The notes: generated by a model not told the origin, from the letters alone. Shown: positions 1-10,870, counted from the stretch's first letter. The stretch: DNA of 64,000 nt from Tetrapyrgos nigripes (GCA_013368315.1 JAACJM010000083.1:62001-126000), one strand, 5' to 3'. Program-made: numbers and translations.

Positions 1-226
1 GGTGTACATAGAGGGTACGATCTGGAGCTGCGCTAGCCGAAGTTTCTCGAGCATCATCGCAGAGGAAAGTTCTTGGATTTGTTCCAACACGAAGACGCCG
101 ACAAAGCCATAAGATTCTGCTACACAAAGGCCATAAACACCGTCTCCATCATTGGCTACTCCACAATGAGACCATCTATACTGGGAGTTTGAAGCGTTGG
201 TCCGACTAAAGAGCACCTTTGAAGAA
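1..226 (-). CDS. Possible 3'-partial exon of an unrecognised gene, running off the left edge
   Basis: The minus strand is open from about 226 to the window edge, roughly 75 codons without a stop. The upstream bases look like an intron end (a CTAAC branch-like motif followed by CCTAAG), and a stop codon in the same frame lies just beyond it near 240. The translated piece reads like a folded domain, with the segments HCGVANDGDG and FVLEQIQELSSAMMLEK, but I do not recognise the family. It could equally be a chance open frame, because nothing anchors its start or its end inside the window. Confidence 0.3.
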
Positions 227-925
227 CTTAGGGTTAGAATTCACTCCTTACGGAGTGGATTTCTGCGGCTGGAGGGGAGAGATTGCGGGGGAGTAGGATG
301 TGATGACGTGAACAGTACGGGCACCCTGGGCGTTGAAGGCGGAGAGAGATGGATAGTTGGCCTTGACATGGGAAGACTGGAGTTTGAAGAAGCGTACATG
401 AATGGTGGAGGTCGAAAAGTGAAGTGAAAAGCATCACCATTTAAATTTGTCACACATAAAAGGCGAGGACCAAACACGGGACAAACAACGCGTCTGTACA
501 CGTGATCGACGCGTCAACATTGACTGCCAGGGAGTCCTAACCGGCCTAACCACTCAGATCAGCTAGCCAAATTATATACGAAGGAGGAAGTCATTGCAGT
601 CATTGCGGGTCGGCAATACCTGCGAAAGGACCGACATATTTAGCTTTCAAGTTGTTTCACCTGCTAAACAAACTTTTCGAGAAGTGTCCAAACTGAGCAG
701 TGTCCTAAAGCAACCTATGTTGTAAAACGAGTGAAAGAGACAGGTGTAGCCTGAGATGTACAGCTTGTATCCGGATAATACAAGTAACGATGGAAGGGTA
801 AAATGAGTTCGAGCATAACAACAACGAGCACCAAAGTCCAGCTGGTGCATCACGAAAGGGAAGTAAATATCCTTGGAATTCAGAGGTGGAAAAGTCGCTG
901 TCTGGAAGGGAAAGCAACGAAGAAT
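227..925. other. Intergenic stretch without a supported gene
   Basis: I see only short overlapping open frames on both strands with no recognisable motif. Bases from about 715 to 925 are the 3' flank of the first tyrosinase gene. This flank recurs in similar form after the second gene (about 3655-3823), so it belongs to the duplicated unit. Confidence 0.6.
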
Positions 926-2141
926 TTATACATATATGTAGCACAAAAAGCCGCCCTTGGTATCCATGACATTACGAACAGGGACATCATCGCTGAGACC
1001 CGTCATCGGGAGCATAAAATCCAAAGTGACTTGCTTCGTATCATCGTTGACACTGGAGGGTCCAGAAATTTGATACATCCTATCAGTAGAGTTGGCGCTC
1101 TGCCATTGTGCCCAAACGGAGTCCAGCATGGCATGGTGCGCATAGAAGAGGACATCTGCAGAGCATGGGTTAATCAAGGAAAGACTATTGAAATAGGCCA
1201 AAAGCGCACCATTAGGACTAGAATAAACGTTGGACATTTCTCCGCCAACAGCTAAATGTCCTCCATCATGAGTATCCCAACCCGATGTGTGACGGTCTCC
1301 CTCCAACTTTAGACGGAAGGATTCGAAAGGGTATTGGGCCAGTGTATCGTGGACATGTTGGCCCGTAATACCGCTGAAGGTTGAAGGATTGAAAGCTCTT
1401 GTGAGACAATGTTCTCGCTTCAATGTCCCGGGACCAATATTCAGCGTATAATGAGCAAATGGTCCACCTTTTACACAACCACCTCCGGTCTGCGCTTGAG
1501 GGTCCCAATCCGGCAGAGAAGTCAAATTGTTGAAAGGACCAGCGTTTTTGTGAGCTTGGTCTGCACCGTTTCCTCCAAAACCGGTGTCGGGATCGAAAAC
1601 AGGTGATTTATCGAACCTAAAAACAATGTTATCGTGAGACGGAATAGACAGTAGGTTAAAGTAATGAAGCTTACTCTCCAGCATCAACGTCTATCGACCA
1701 GTTCCAGTATCTGTAGGCTATTAGTCTCACGAGCAACTTGACAGAGCATAAAGACTTACGAGAGGGATCCTTGCCATCCACATTCACTACGCAGTGCGTC
1801 TTCCCAAACTTTCATGAAGTAACGGTGCCATGCCAGAAACTGGCCCTGCTCGTGGCTTCAGACCTGCTCAAAAGGAGAATATCAAAAGAACTACTCACGG
1901 TTTTGTGTATCTCGTCAGACAGGGCCTGATGTGTAGCTACGAAGTCGTCAAAGCGAGATTTGGCACCGTCATGATAGCCGTTCGACGTAAGATTTTGCAA
2001 ACACACAACAGCATCGAGGTAAGCGTGTTTTTGGTCGTCATTCAATGTTCTCCATTCCTGACGTTGTCGTGGTTGAGTACAGTGTTGGCTGTAAGCGAGG
2101 GTGACGGCTGAGAGAGTGACGAGAAGGCTAGGAAACCTCAT
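926..2141 (-). CDS. Secreted tyrosinase, copy 1 (short, central-domain type)
   Basis: A copper-containing phenol oxidase that converts monophenols and diphenols to quinones. My model has five exons: 2141-1899, 1845-1760, 1710-1675, 1616-1210 and 1155-926, giving 333 residues. It opens with a hydrophobic signal peptide (MRFPSLLVTLSAVTLAYS), so the product should be secreted. Copper site A is the THQALSDEIH segment plus GQFLAWHRYF. Copper site B is HDGGHLAVGG plus FYAHHAMLD. The linker GFGGNG, the motif GGGCV and the final GGFLCYIYV are also typical of fungal tyrosinases. The intron phases agree throughout. At about 333 residues it lacks the long C-terminal extension of mushroom PPO-type tyrosinases. 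It is a recent duplicate of copy 2, with only scattered substitutions. Function by family; substrate unknown. Confidence 0.9.
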
Positions 2142-2971
2142 ACTATAGAAAGATTACTGGAGCCGCTGAGGAATTGTCGTGCATTTTAAACCGTCGTTTG
2201 TGAAACAGCACGATAAATGGTTGGTAAGGAAAGGGACTCTGGAGGCAATGGTTGGAACGTTGGGCAATGGAGGCATATTTTCAAACCTTACACCATACAC
2301 AGCCACCGATCCGCTCCGAACCTTCAACTTTCAAGCTGACTGCAAATATTCCAGTGGATCTGTTCGTTGGCATGAAGACACCTCCAATTCCGAAATGGAA
2401 AGAACGATCTTCCTTCTAGTCTGTTTTACTGGCGTATGCAGGCATGGTCAGGACTACAACTTCGTCGAACTTGGTTACTACATACCTTGGTTACTGACAG
2501 TGACATTCCGATCCTACAGCTGGGCCAGATAAATTCGAACCAGTAACTTCCTCTGGGTTTTAATTTACTCTTTTTTGACTCTTTGTGACTCGCAAAAGCC
2601 CCCAGTGTATTGATCGATCTCTGCTGTCCACCATCATGGTCTCCCTGCCATGAACAACTGCGAGCAGCGAGTGTTACTCGAGTACAGCAGTCTACGACTG
2701 TACGTGGACTTGCGTGGAAGCGAACCAGTGAGTCTTATCCAAGAATCCCTGTGCAATATCAAAAGATACGCTTGGATGAGCTTCGGATTAGTAGGGTTTG
2801 GGTAATTGGGTGGGCTTAATGCAGAGCCTCCTACTGCCCGACTAGTGCCAGGAGCCGATCATTTAGAAGTAAATTGATCTTGTCAAGTAGAGTAGAACAG
2901 TACAGACATCTACCTACTAGACAAGATTGACTGACTGTTCATAGACGCGCGATGCGCCCTTCAAGTTGAAT
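2142..2971. other. Intergenic region between tyrosinase 1 and the SKI8 relic
   Basis: No gene is supported. The first 220 bases are the tyrosinase promoter block, including the motif GTGCATTTTAAA about 45 bases upstream of the start. Parts of it recur upstream of copy 2 (about 5069-5245) and near 47770-47870. Bases 2870-2960 match the 5' flank of the intact SKI8-like gene (about 48140-48235). This shows the whole tyrosinase-SKI8 intergenic region was duplicated. Confidence 0.6.
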
Positions 2972-3480
2972 ATTCTCTCTCATGGTGAGCACCTTCATAA
3001 CCAACATCATCTTCGCTCAGATCCTTACTACACTCTCTTTTCTACTACAGAGTCTCGCATTTTTGCATTCTCATAACTGCAAAGAAAGTAAGGTTCGCCG
3101 CGTCGAAAACGCATCTCACCCACTTACATCTCATTCGTCCATTGCAGCAGTGAGAATATCAAGATGCGGTCTGGGGCGTACTAGCTTGGACGCAATCCGA
3201 TACCGCGGTGGGCGTGCTCCTCTGGTGACCCGTACCCCAACGGGCAGTTCGGAATTTCAGCATCACACACATTGGGACTCAACTCTCTTTCTGTACTACG
3301 ACTATCTGCGGACGGTCGATTTGAAGATCTTCCTAGTCTATGCTATATCTGAGCAGTGGGGAGATAGTCGGAAAAATTGAGAGTTATGTCCGGTCTGGGG
3401 AGGATGCAGAACAGCTCTCTCTAAATCCCAGAGGTTCGACATACGCATCTGCAGGAGCATCTGGCAAACTCCTTCCATTA
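2972..3480 (+). pseudogene. Degenerate truncated copy of the SKI8-like WD40 gene
   Basis: Bases from 2972 align with the start of the intact gene at 48246, including the ATG followed at once by an intron donor, the second small exon (SLAFLHSHN), and the third-exon phrase about DNA encoding GQVVGKFESYVRSGE-like residues near 3360. Relative to the intact copy it carries several insertions and substitutions that break the frame, for example in the segment matching AVWGVAWTQSDTAV. It ends within the region matching exon 4, so the second half of the WD40 propeller is missing. It lies divergently behind tyrosinase copy 1, just as the intact gene lies behind the start of the third tyrosinase, so it is a by-product of the tandem duplication. 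Confidence 0.85.
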
Positions 3481-3823
3481 TATGAGGAAGAGCCCATAAC
3501 TGTATTTCCTCACTCATTCCTGGTATTAGATTAAAGCAGCCCCAGGGACATCCGTCTATGTCTTCATTTATTTGCTGCAGTGCCATCGTATAGTCATTAT
3601 ATATAATCCGTAGAGTACAAGTCCAAATTACAGGAACGAAGTAAGCTAAAGTGACCTATGTAAAACCAGTGAAGGAATGGAGATACAACAATTACACGAG
3701 ATGTGACGAGAAACAATATAACAACGATGAACACCGAATTCCAGCTGGTTCGCTGCGAATAGTGAGTAAATGTCCTTGGGATTTCGAGGCGGAAAAGTCA
3801 ACGTCGAAAGGGAAGCAACGAGT
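3481..3823. other. Intergenic 3' flank of tyrosinase copy 2
   Basis: No gene is supported. From about 3655 to 3823 the sequence is a diverged copy of the 3' flank of tyrosinase copy 1 (about 715-925), which marks the second duplication unit. Confidence 0.55.
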
Positions 3824-5044
3824 TTATACATATATGTAGCACAAGAAACCGCCCTTGATATCCATGACATTACGGACAGGGGCATCATCGCCGAGACCCG
3901 TCATCGGAAGCACAAAGTCCAAAGTGACTTGCTTCGCATCATCGTCGACACTGGAGGGTCCAGAAATTTGATACATCCTATCGGTAGAGTTGACGTTCTG
4001 CCATTGTGTCCAAATAGAGTCCAGCATGGCATGGTGCGCATAGAAAAGGGCATCTGCAGAGCATGGGTTGATCAGGGAAAGACTATCGAAATAGGCCAAA
4101 TGCGCACGCACCATTGGGACTAGAATAAACGTTGGACATATCTCCGCCAACAGCTAAATGTCCTCCATCATGAGTATCCCAACCCGGTGTGTGACGGTCT
4201 CCCTCTAACTTTAGACGGAAGAGTTCGAAAGGGTATTGGGCCAATGTATTGTTGACATGTTGCCCTGTAATACCGCTAAAGGCTGAAGGATTGAAAGCTC
4301 TTGTGAGACAATGTTCTCGCTTCAATGTCCCGGGACCAATATTCAGCGTATAATGGGCAAATGGTCCATCTCTTACACAACCACCTCCAGTCTGCGCTTG
4401 AGGGTCCCAATCCGGCAAAGAAGTCAAATTGTTGAAAGGACCAGCGGTCTTTTGAGCTTGGTCCGCACCGTTTCCTCCAAAACCGGTGTTGGGATCGAAA
4501 ACAGGTGATTTATCGAACCTAAGGACAATGTTTTCGTGAGACAGAATAGACCGTTGGTTGAAGTGATAAGGCTTACTCTCCAATGTCAACGTCTATCGAC
4601 CAGTTCCAGTACCTGTAGGCTATTAGTCTGACAAGCAACTTGACAGAGCATAAAGGGCTTACGGGAGGGATCCCCGCCATCCGCATTCACTACGCAGTGC
4701 GTCTTCCCAAACTTTCATGAAGTAACGGTGCCATGCCAGAAACTGGCCCTGCTCGTGGCTTCGGACCTGTTCAAAAGGAAGATATGAAAAGAGCTACTCA
4801 CGACTTTGTGTACCTCGTCAGTAAGGGTCTGATGTGTAGCTACGAAGTCGTCAAAGCGAGATTTGGCACCGTCATGATAGCCGTTCGACGTAAGGTTTTG
4901 CAAACACACAACAGCATCGAGGTAAGCGTGTTTTTGGTCGTCATTCAATGTTCTCCATTCCTGACGTTGTCGTGGTTGGGTACACTGTTGGCTGTAAGCG
5001 AGGGTGACGGCAGAGAGAGTGACGAGAAGGCTGAGAGGTTTCAT
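3824..5044 (-). CDS. Secreted tyrosinase, copy 2 (short, central-domain type)
   Basis: Second intact tyrosinase, 333 residues by my model. The exons are 5044-4802, 4748-4663, 4612-4577, 4518-4112 and 4053-3824, the same structure as copy 1 with exon lengths conserved to the base. It has a signal peptide (MKPLSLLVTLSAVTLAYS), copper-A segments THQTLTDEVH and GQFLAWHRYF, and copper-B segments HDGGHLAVGG and FYAHHAMLD. The first intron ends at GAGCAG, which joins HKV to GQFL as in other tyrosinases. An earlier AG would give a 35-base intron. The family oxidises phenols to quinones, in melanin formation or defence. The two copies differ by scattered substitutions and by the length of intron 4. 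A regulatory difference is possible because the region upstream of copy 2 is a rearranged chimera. Confidence 0.9.
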
Positions 5045-5068
5045 GGAAAGATGATTGAAGCCACTGAT

Positions 5069-5089
5069 GAATTGTTGTGCATTTTAAAT
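5069..5089 (-). promoter_or_regulatory. Conserved TATA-like block upstream of tyrosinase copy 2
   Basis: Read on the minus strand, the block has an ATTTAAAATGCAC core about 40 bases upstream of the start codon. Nearly the same string occurs before copy 1 (about 2168-2190) and before the orphan start codon of the third copy (about 47770-47793). The conservation in three copies and the spacing suggest a core promoter. This is inference from position and sequence only. Confidence 0.4.
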
Positions 5090-5247
5090 CAAACAGCCCG
5101 GCCGCGGTAGAAGGTCAAGTGGAACGGGCATAACTTGGCAGAATGAAGGCATATTTCAAACCATACACAGCCCCCGGTCTGCTCGTCTTTGTAGTAGTAC
5201 CCTTGTTCTTTCAACTTCAAGCTGACTGCAAGTATTCCAGTGGATCT

Positions 5248-5297
5248 GCTCGTCATCAAAGTCATCAAAGCGAGTTTTGACCCAGTCATAATGGCCG
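5248..5297 (-). pseudogene. Third tyrosinase, exon 1 relic, distal part
   Basis: On the minus strand this matches the end of tyrosinase exon 1: the segment SNGxxDxxKxRFDDF is recognisable. It joins directly to sequence resembling the tyrosinase upstream region (about 5140-5247), so the rest of the gene was lost by a rearrangement with the copy 2 promoter. The exon continues on the other side of the inserted element, at 5982. Confidence 0.75.
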
Positions 5298-5305
5298 TTC
5301 GACTT
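5298..5305. repeat. Target-site duplication, left copy (TTCGACTT)
   Basis: Eight bases identical to 5982-5989. They flank the 13-base inverted repeats of the 676-base element, as expected for hAT-type insertion. Confidence 0.85.
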
Positions 5306-5981
5306 CAAGGGGGTGTCAAATTTTTGTAGAGGCATATAGGGTCGGAAAAATTTTTAAGGCCTTGCCATCGAGACTAACTAACTACGTCATTGATTATATA
5401 ATCAAATTATACTATATATGGAAGGTACAGCCACGGAGCCGCTGCGTCACTGTGGCATCCTGCTGGTGTCTTGCTGGTGTCCCACCATGAAGGATGCCCA
5501 TTATTTAGACTGTAGATACCCCTAGTGTGTACCAAATATTCTACCTCTACTCAACTTCTACTCATTCCTGCGCTTTCTTTCTTGGACAGCTCATTTTCCC
5601 CTTCGCATGCCTCCCACATCCAATTTCCAATGGACTGTGCGAGTCCTACACAACTCAGATGATACTAGAGATAAAGTGTTAGCACTACATCAGCACCATT
5701 TAAAATACCGACTCACCCATCTCGTGCTGCAGCCTTTTTTTTTTTGCAGCATATGACATCTTGACTGGCTTCGATCTCCTCGCTCTCGACTCGAGCATGG
5801 ACTCGTCAGCCAGTTCTAGACAGTCTTTAATATGCCTGAGCGACCTTGAGGAGGTGTCCGTACGAGGTAGAAGTGGGTTCGATGCTACTGTGAGGGTACC
5901 CTCCAAAAAATTTTTAACAGGCCCCGGCTCGGACTAACTAACCACCCCTATATAGAAATGCTACCACGTGACACCCCCTTG
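5306..5981. mobile_element. Non-autonomous hAT-like element (676 bp) in tyrosinase exon 1
   Basis: The ends are perfect inverted repeats CAAGGGGGTGTCA / TGACACCCCCTTG, flanked by an 8-base direct duplication TTCGACTT. The combination of 8-base duplication and a C-A-rich start fits hAT elements. No transposase is present. The only open frame of note (5906-5700, minus, 68 codons) has no recognised domain. The interior carries motifs with AAAATTTTTAA followed by GACTAACTAAC, which recur near 46760 and 47580. The insertion splits exon 1 of the third tyrosinase copy. Confidence 0.85.
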
Positions 5982-6126
5982 TTCGACTTTAGAGATTGCA
6001 AACACAGCAGCGTCGAGGTAAGCGCGTTTTTGGTCGTTGTTCAGTGTTCTCCAGTCTTGACGTTGTTGTGGTTGAGTACACTGTTGGCTGTAAGGGATAA
6101 TGGGAAAGAGTGCGATGAGAAAGTGT
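5982..6126 (-). pseudogene. Third tyrosinase, exon 1 relic, proximal part
   Basis: On the minus strand the end of the signal peptide and the first mature residues are clear: YSQQCTQPQQRQDWRTLNND and KRAYLDA match the intact copies. It is more diverged than copies 1 and 2 are from each other. Exon 1 is interrupted downstream by the hAT-like element. Upstream it stops within the signal peptide, where a 12-base terminal repeat TGTCGGAACTTT begins. The missing start codon lies at 47749-47751. Confidence 0.85.
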
Positions 6127-6290
6127 CGGAACTTTCGCGCTTATAAGCAAAGCTGCCTTATAAGGTACTTATGATGTCATCATGATGGCGGCATGATCTC
6201 TTGCCGCACTCTAATAATAGCAGTGATATAATATGACTGGCGCAGGGCTGGCCCCTGCGGGGCGGCAAAGCCCGCTACCATCAGCGCTGG
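6127..6290. other. Left end of the large transposon block
   Basis: The stretch starts with GTCGGAACTTTCGC, an inverted match to the sequence ending at 47729. It continues with CTTATAAG-type repeats and a GC-rich hairpin at 6247-6275. No gene is visible. Confidence 0.5.
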
Positions 6291-7610
6291 TCAATCCTCA
6301 TTAGCCACGGTGTAAGGAAACTTAATCAGAAAATGAATAATGCGGTGTTCATAAACAAGTGTAAGGATCTGAGTAAGGTGTCCAGTCAAATAACCAACGT
6401 TGCCTTTTGGTTCCCCACAAAAAGTGAATTGGACCTCAAAGGATCCCAACGTTCCATCAATGTACGAGTCAACGTCATTTCCCATTTCTGCAAATGCCTT
6501 GGGAAGACCAAGGTTATTGTCGGAATCATCAATAGTCCACCCACGAATGTCAACTGGAACTGTAGACATGATTAGCAGTGGCTGTGTCAAGAGGATTTAA
6601 GTCTCGTACCTTCGGAATTACATTCAATGCGACACTGACATCCATGACGCAAGATAGCATTTTAATCCAGATCACAGTTTCTCGTGTGTTGAGAACCCTG
6701 GCTGGAACTGATGACAGCAAAGCCGTGCTGCATGCTAGCATGTTATTGTATTGACTAGTAACTGGCTCTTCCATCTGCGTACTAAATTTTGCTTTGGCTG
6801 CGAATGTGAAAAGAAGGCCAAGCATGGTACCTTTGGATTTGTAGCCACAGACTTGATACAGTGAGTCCGCATGTGTTGTCACTGTGTAGGACACTGAACG
6901 CCAAAGCACATTTACCATTCCCTTCCTTCACAATATTCCAACTGTTTAAAAATATTGGGTCTTGCAATCTTGCAGGAGAGGGTGACAGTAGGCAGATGAA
7001 GAATGATGCCTAGAATGAGAGCAGAGTCAATGTTGTAGGCATTGCTGTAGGTGCTACAGCGACAAGTCAATCTTCCACAGTCATAATTGTCATTGTAGCT
7101 GTTGCAGCTCTGAGGGTGATGATAAGAGGCTGAAAGCAGTACAAAGATAGCCATTGAACATACCTCGTAGAATATACGTGATGCAGTAGCTGCAGCAGCT
7201 TCTGTAGCCCGTCTCAAGGTATATCCATCTGACCTCCTGGATGAGTATTCATACAGACGTGAAACTGTGAGGATAACATGATGATGAGATCAAGATGAAG
7301 ATATCAAAAATCTTACCTTCTCTGATGGTCCAGCCAATGAAGGCTTCATGCTGAGCTTCAAGATCGCCACACAGAGGGCTGTACAATGTACCAGAAAAAT
7401 GCAAAAAGTGCCTGTGGGCTTCTCAGGCAGTGGCATGGCCTATTTCCTCAGGCAACATCGAGTTGATGTTGGAATAACTGCTATAGACTCTATTGTGCCA
7501 GTAACGACTTTTATGCATGCCTACGCCTGGATAATCACTGGGATGTCTGACAGCACTCCAAGCATTGTTGTAGAGAGAGCTGTGGACAGAAGCTGAGTGG
7601 CTGTTCATTG
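6291..7610 (-). other. Unrecognised ORF block, probably a multi-exon or decayed gene
   Basis: Minus-strand open frames follow one another: 7608-7423, 7217-6912, 6918-6550 and 6590-6291. They look like pieces of one gene because they are collinear and the last two overlap only at the frame change. The C-terminal piece contains DIRGWTIDDSDNNLGLPKAF and FTFCGEPKGNVGYLTGHL. The middle piece has an alanine-rich start and a hydrophobic stretch near ALILGIILHLP. I do not recognise a family and cannot fix the exon borders. Its place at the edge of a transposon nest suggests a mobile-element gene. Confidence 0.3.
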
Positions 7611-7952
7611 CGGGGAGGAAGAAAGAAAGCCTATGGGTCAGGGCTCGCTTCTTTGTTGCAAAACGAGCTTACCAGGGGTTCAGTGTGGGACAATGCACTC
7701 CAAAAAAGGGGGGGGGGAAATCACGTGATGAGCGCAGCATTGGCGTGAAATCGACCGCATTTGGGAGATAAAACCCACTACCTATATGGTAGCGGGAATG
7801 AATCCAGGGCTATGGCCGTGTTTCTATCACTTTGGATCTCCTGGGCCCATTGTTGCTGCATCCTCTTGTGCACAGCCTTCCAGTGACTCTTGTCTACATT
7901 CCTACACTTCTACACTCTCATGTCCCTAAAACATCTTTGTCTTACACTAGAA
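7611..7952. other. Stretch without a supported gene, upstream of the Plavaka-like ORF
   Basis: It holds a run of nine G residues near 7709-7717 and otherwise no recognisable feature. It could be the 5' end of the transposon that carries the next gene. Confidence 0.4.
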
Positions 7953-10870
7953 ATGGCACTGAAGTCCTGCAAGTACAATGTTTCCGAAGTTAAGAAGGCA
8001 TGTCAATACTGCAGAAGGGAGTTTCTGAGCAATGGTATTGGTCGACATAGTGAGTCGTCCTGTAAGTATAAAAGAAAAGATCTCACGGATACAGTAAGAT
8101 ACTATCAGAGGGAGATTACAGGTAAGTACACAAATCTTTCCATGTAACACATTGACAAGTGACAAAGCTTACGCTTTTATACAGAACACCAGATTGAAGA
8201 TGACTATGCAAATCTTTCCAACGTAGACATGTTGTATTACTTTTTATCTTATCTGTATGTAGGTAATAATCAAATGTAGGCCAACACTCAAGACAGCCTG
8301 AGACCACATTTCCAAATCTCACAGAATCTGGAGGTGAGTTCTCACTCAGAGGATAAGATCATAATTGTCTTAGTCTCCATCTATTAGAAGGGTTGTCATT
8401 GACAGGTTTTGAGGATTTGGACAAAGATCAGCAAAGCTATCATGGTGTGTTTTCCCATAGATACCATAGTAATTGGTGGAATTATACAATGAATATTCTG
8501 CAGATCTGAATGAGATGACCCTGGGTCTACAGGAGGATGATATCTGTGTCATATTCCATCCTGAAAGCAGTGAACAACCTAGGATATGTCATTTCAAGGA
8601 TTTTGGATATGGGAAGGTGCCATAGACACAGATTCCATCAAATCTCGAACCTTGGCGGCCTTTTCATAGTTGTCTGGACTTTGAGGTTTCTGAGTTTGCT
8701 CTTCAGGCAGGACTCAGCTCTGACCTCACCTCTACCCTTATTGAGCTGCTGCAAAGATGTTATGATCAAAGTGATAAATTCACTCTCAAATCATCCTCTC
8801 AGATTCAGCAGCTGTGGGAATATACTGCCTCCAAAAGTTTATAGGTATATGTGTTATTATAAGACTATAATAATATCTTGAAGCTGATTGTCATATTCTA
8901 GTTTCAAAAAGAGTCTGTGACTGTTGGTTATCATGGCCAGCCGAAAACCTTTGACATCCACTTTAGATCCTTATGGAATTGGGTGGAAGAAGTCGCTACA
9001 AGCAAAGATCTGGCCCCAAATCTTGTTTGGGATGCTCAACAGTTCTCAAAGTTTGACAGAGAAAAGTGGAAACGTTTTATCAAGGAGCCTTAGAGTGCAG
9101 ATAGCTGGTGGTGAATTCAGGTAAGTAGCAATATCCCCCAGGTATCTGAAGCAGCTGTTCAACTATGGATTCTAGAGCAAACTTCCATCTGATGCAAAGC
9201 CTTTCTTCATAATCCTATATGCTGATAAAAGCAAATTGTCATCTTTTGGTACACAGAAAGGATACCCTGTGATTGCGCAGTGTGCAAACCTGCCTACAGA
9301 TATACAGAATGGAACAGGACTTGGTGGCAGCTGTCTTGTAGGTTGGCTTCCAATTGTAAGTTTTTTTACTTGTCATTTGCAACAATAATCAATTTTATGT
9401 GCAAGGTCATTGAGGATTCAGCAGAAAGTGGCAAACCAGCTTTTGTCAATTTCAAGAATGCTGTCTGGCACGAATCATTCCACAAAATTATTGAAACTCT
9501 CATTTTACCTTCGAAAATTGGTGAAAATTTGAAGTGTGGAGATGAAATTATTCAGCATCTTTTTCCAATTCCCTACATTCTATCTGCTGATTATGCAGAG
9601 CAGTAAGTAACTGTTCTGGTAAAATTACTTGACATACTTTCTCATGGATTTCTGAGGTGTGTAATGGCATTGATTCGTGGGTTGGGTGGATTATGTCCCT
9701 GTCTAAAATGTCTGGTGGCCAAGGAGGACTTATCCAACTTGAAAATATCATCTACTTTGAGAACTCCAAGCCACACTATGGAAGTCTTACACAGTGCAAG
9801 CCAAAGTTCTCGTCAAGTGGATAAAGAGGAGATTTTGAAGAAATTTAGCTTACATCCACACTCAGTAATCTTTCAACCTCTCTTCTCTACTAATAAGTTG
9901 TGCTGATCATTTCTTATAGAACATATTTTTTGAAGTGAATCATACAGATCCATATTCTGCATGGTCATTTGATGAGCTTCATTTTGACAGCAGTGGTCTT
10001 TGGGATGACCACCTGTTTGAGCAGTTCAAACAGCACCTAGATGCTAGTCCTGGAAAGTAGCACCAGTAAAATTTGAGTGGGATGAAGGCTAAACATTGTC
10101 ATTGGCATCGACAAGGGGCTGTTTGACATCAGCTAATGTCTCCACATCATTTGAGATGATCTGGGTGACATTTCCATCAACACTCAATTCAATCAATTTT
10201 TGTCATCATCGCCAAGCATGGTGATTGGCACCTCCTGACACCCCTGACAATTGGCCAACGCAGTGCCACCAGTTCTTAATATTTTCACTTCAAATCACCT
10301 CAGCTATGTAGTGTTGGTCTCAATCTTACTCAGAAGCCTCAAGAAGATAAGTAGACAGTAACTTTTATTTTTCACCAGTGCACCAGTTAAAACCAGCCAC
10401 CAGTAATCTGTGAAAATACTGGTGTTTGCATCTTAAAGATTACATCTTTCCAGTATCTCAAGGTCAACTACAAGTCAGCTGAAACTTGGCACATAGTGAC
10501 TGATCATCTGTGTTGCAATCCATTATTTTATGGCCAACCTCGATTTGATTTTATTTTGTACAAGAAAGAGGAAGACCTCTTCTTTTGTGCTCAGCTACTT
10601 GCTATGTTCCTCATCAGCACATATCAAACAGAATACGCAGTTGCATTCATTCAGCCATACCGAGTTGTCCAACAGGGGCAAGTGCCAGGAGACAAGAAAT
10701 TGGGACTGATCCAGATGCTGAAAGAAAATAATACACAATTTATTCCAGTGGAATTGATTATCTGTGGTGTGGTGGCCCCCATGGCACATCCAGAGGACAG
10801 ATTCAATACTGATTGTTTCATCATGGATACAGTAGATGGAAGCAACCCTATCCTGGACTTACAGAAATAG
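7953..10870 (+). pseudogene. Plavaka-like (CACTA-type) transposase, decayed with internal deletion
   Basis: A DDE-type transposase of the kind common in mushroom genomes. The N-terminus has a CQYCRREF...H...SSC zinc-finger pattern (8000-8060). The central part around 9200-9740 contains FFIILYADKSKLSSFG, GTGLGGSCLVGWLPI, AVWHESFHKIIETL, SADYAEQ and CPCLKCLVAKEDL, which I recall as hallmark segments of this family. Next comes SAWSFDELHFDSSGLWDDHL (about 9960-10020). The final domain (about 10460-10870) begins at LKVNYKSAETW and ends IMDTVDGSNP. Between 10060 and 10440 the expected several hundred residues are missing and the frame is closed by stops, so the copy is inactive. Family name from memory of motifs; a profile search would settle it. 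Confidence 0.65.

Noticed and set aside
803..1255. 150-codon plus-strand ORF
   Set aside because: It is the antisense shadow of the tyrosinase last exons. The same holds for 3770-4123.
926..1687. Single 253-codon minus-strand frame taken as an intact exon of tyrosinase
   Set aside because: It reads through an in-phase 54-base intron at 1156-1209. The spliced form gives the expected SPND-LFYAHHA, while the unspliced form inserts 18 foreign residues.
1858..1860. In-frame TGA read as a nonsense mutation in tyrosinase copy 1
   Set aside because: It falls inside a 53-base intron when the acceptor at GAGCAG is used, which gives the canonical GQFLAWHRYF junction in both copies.
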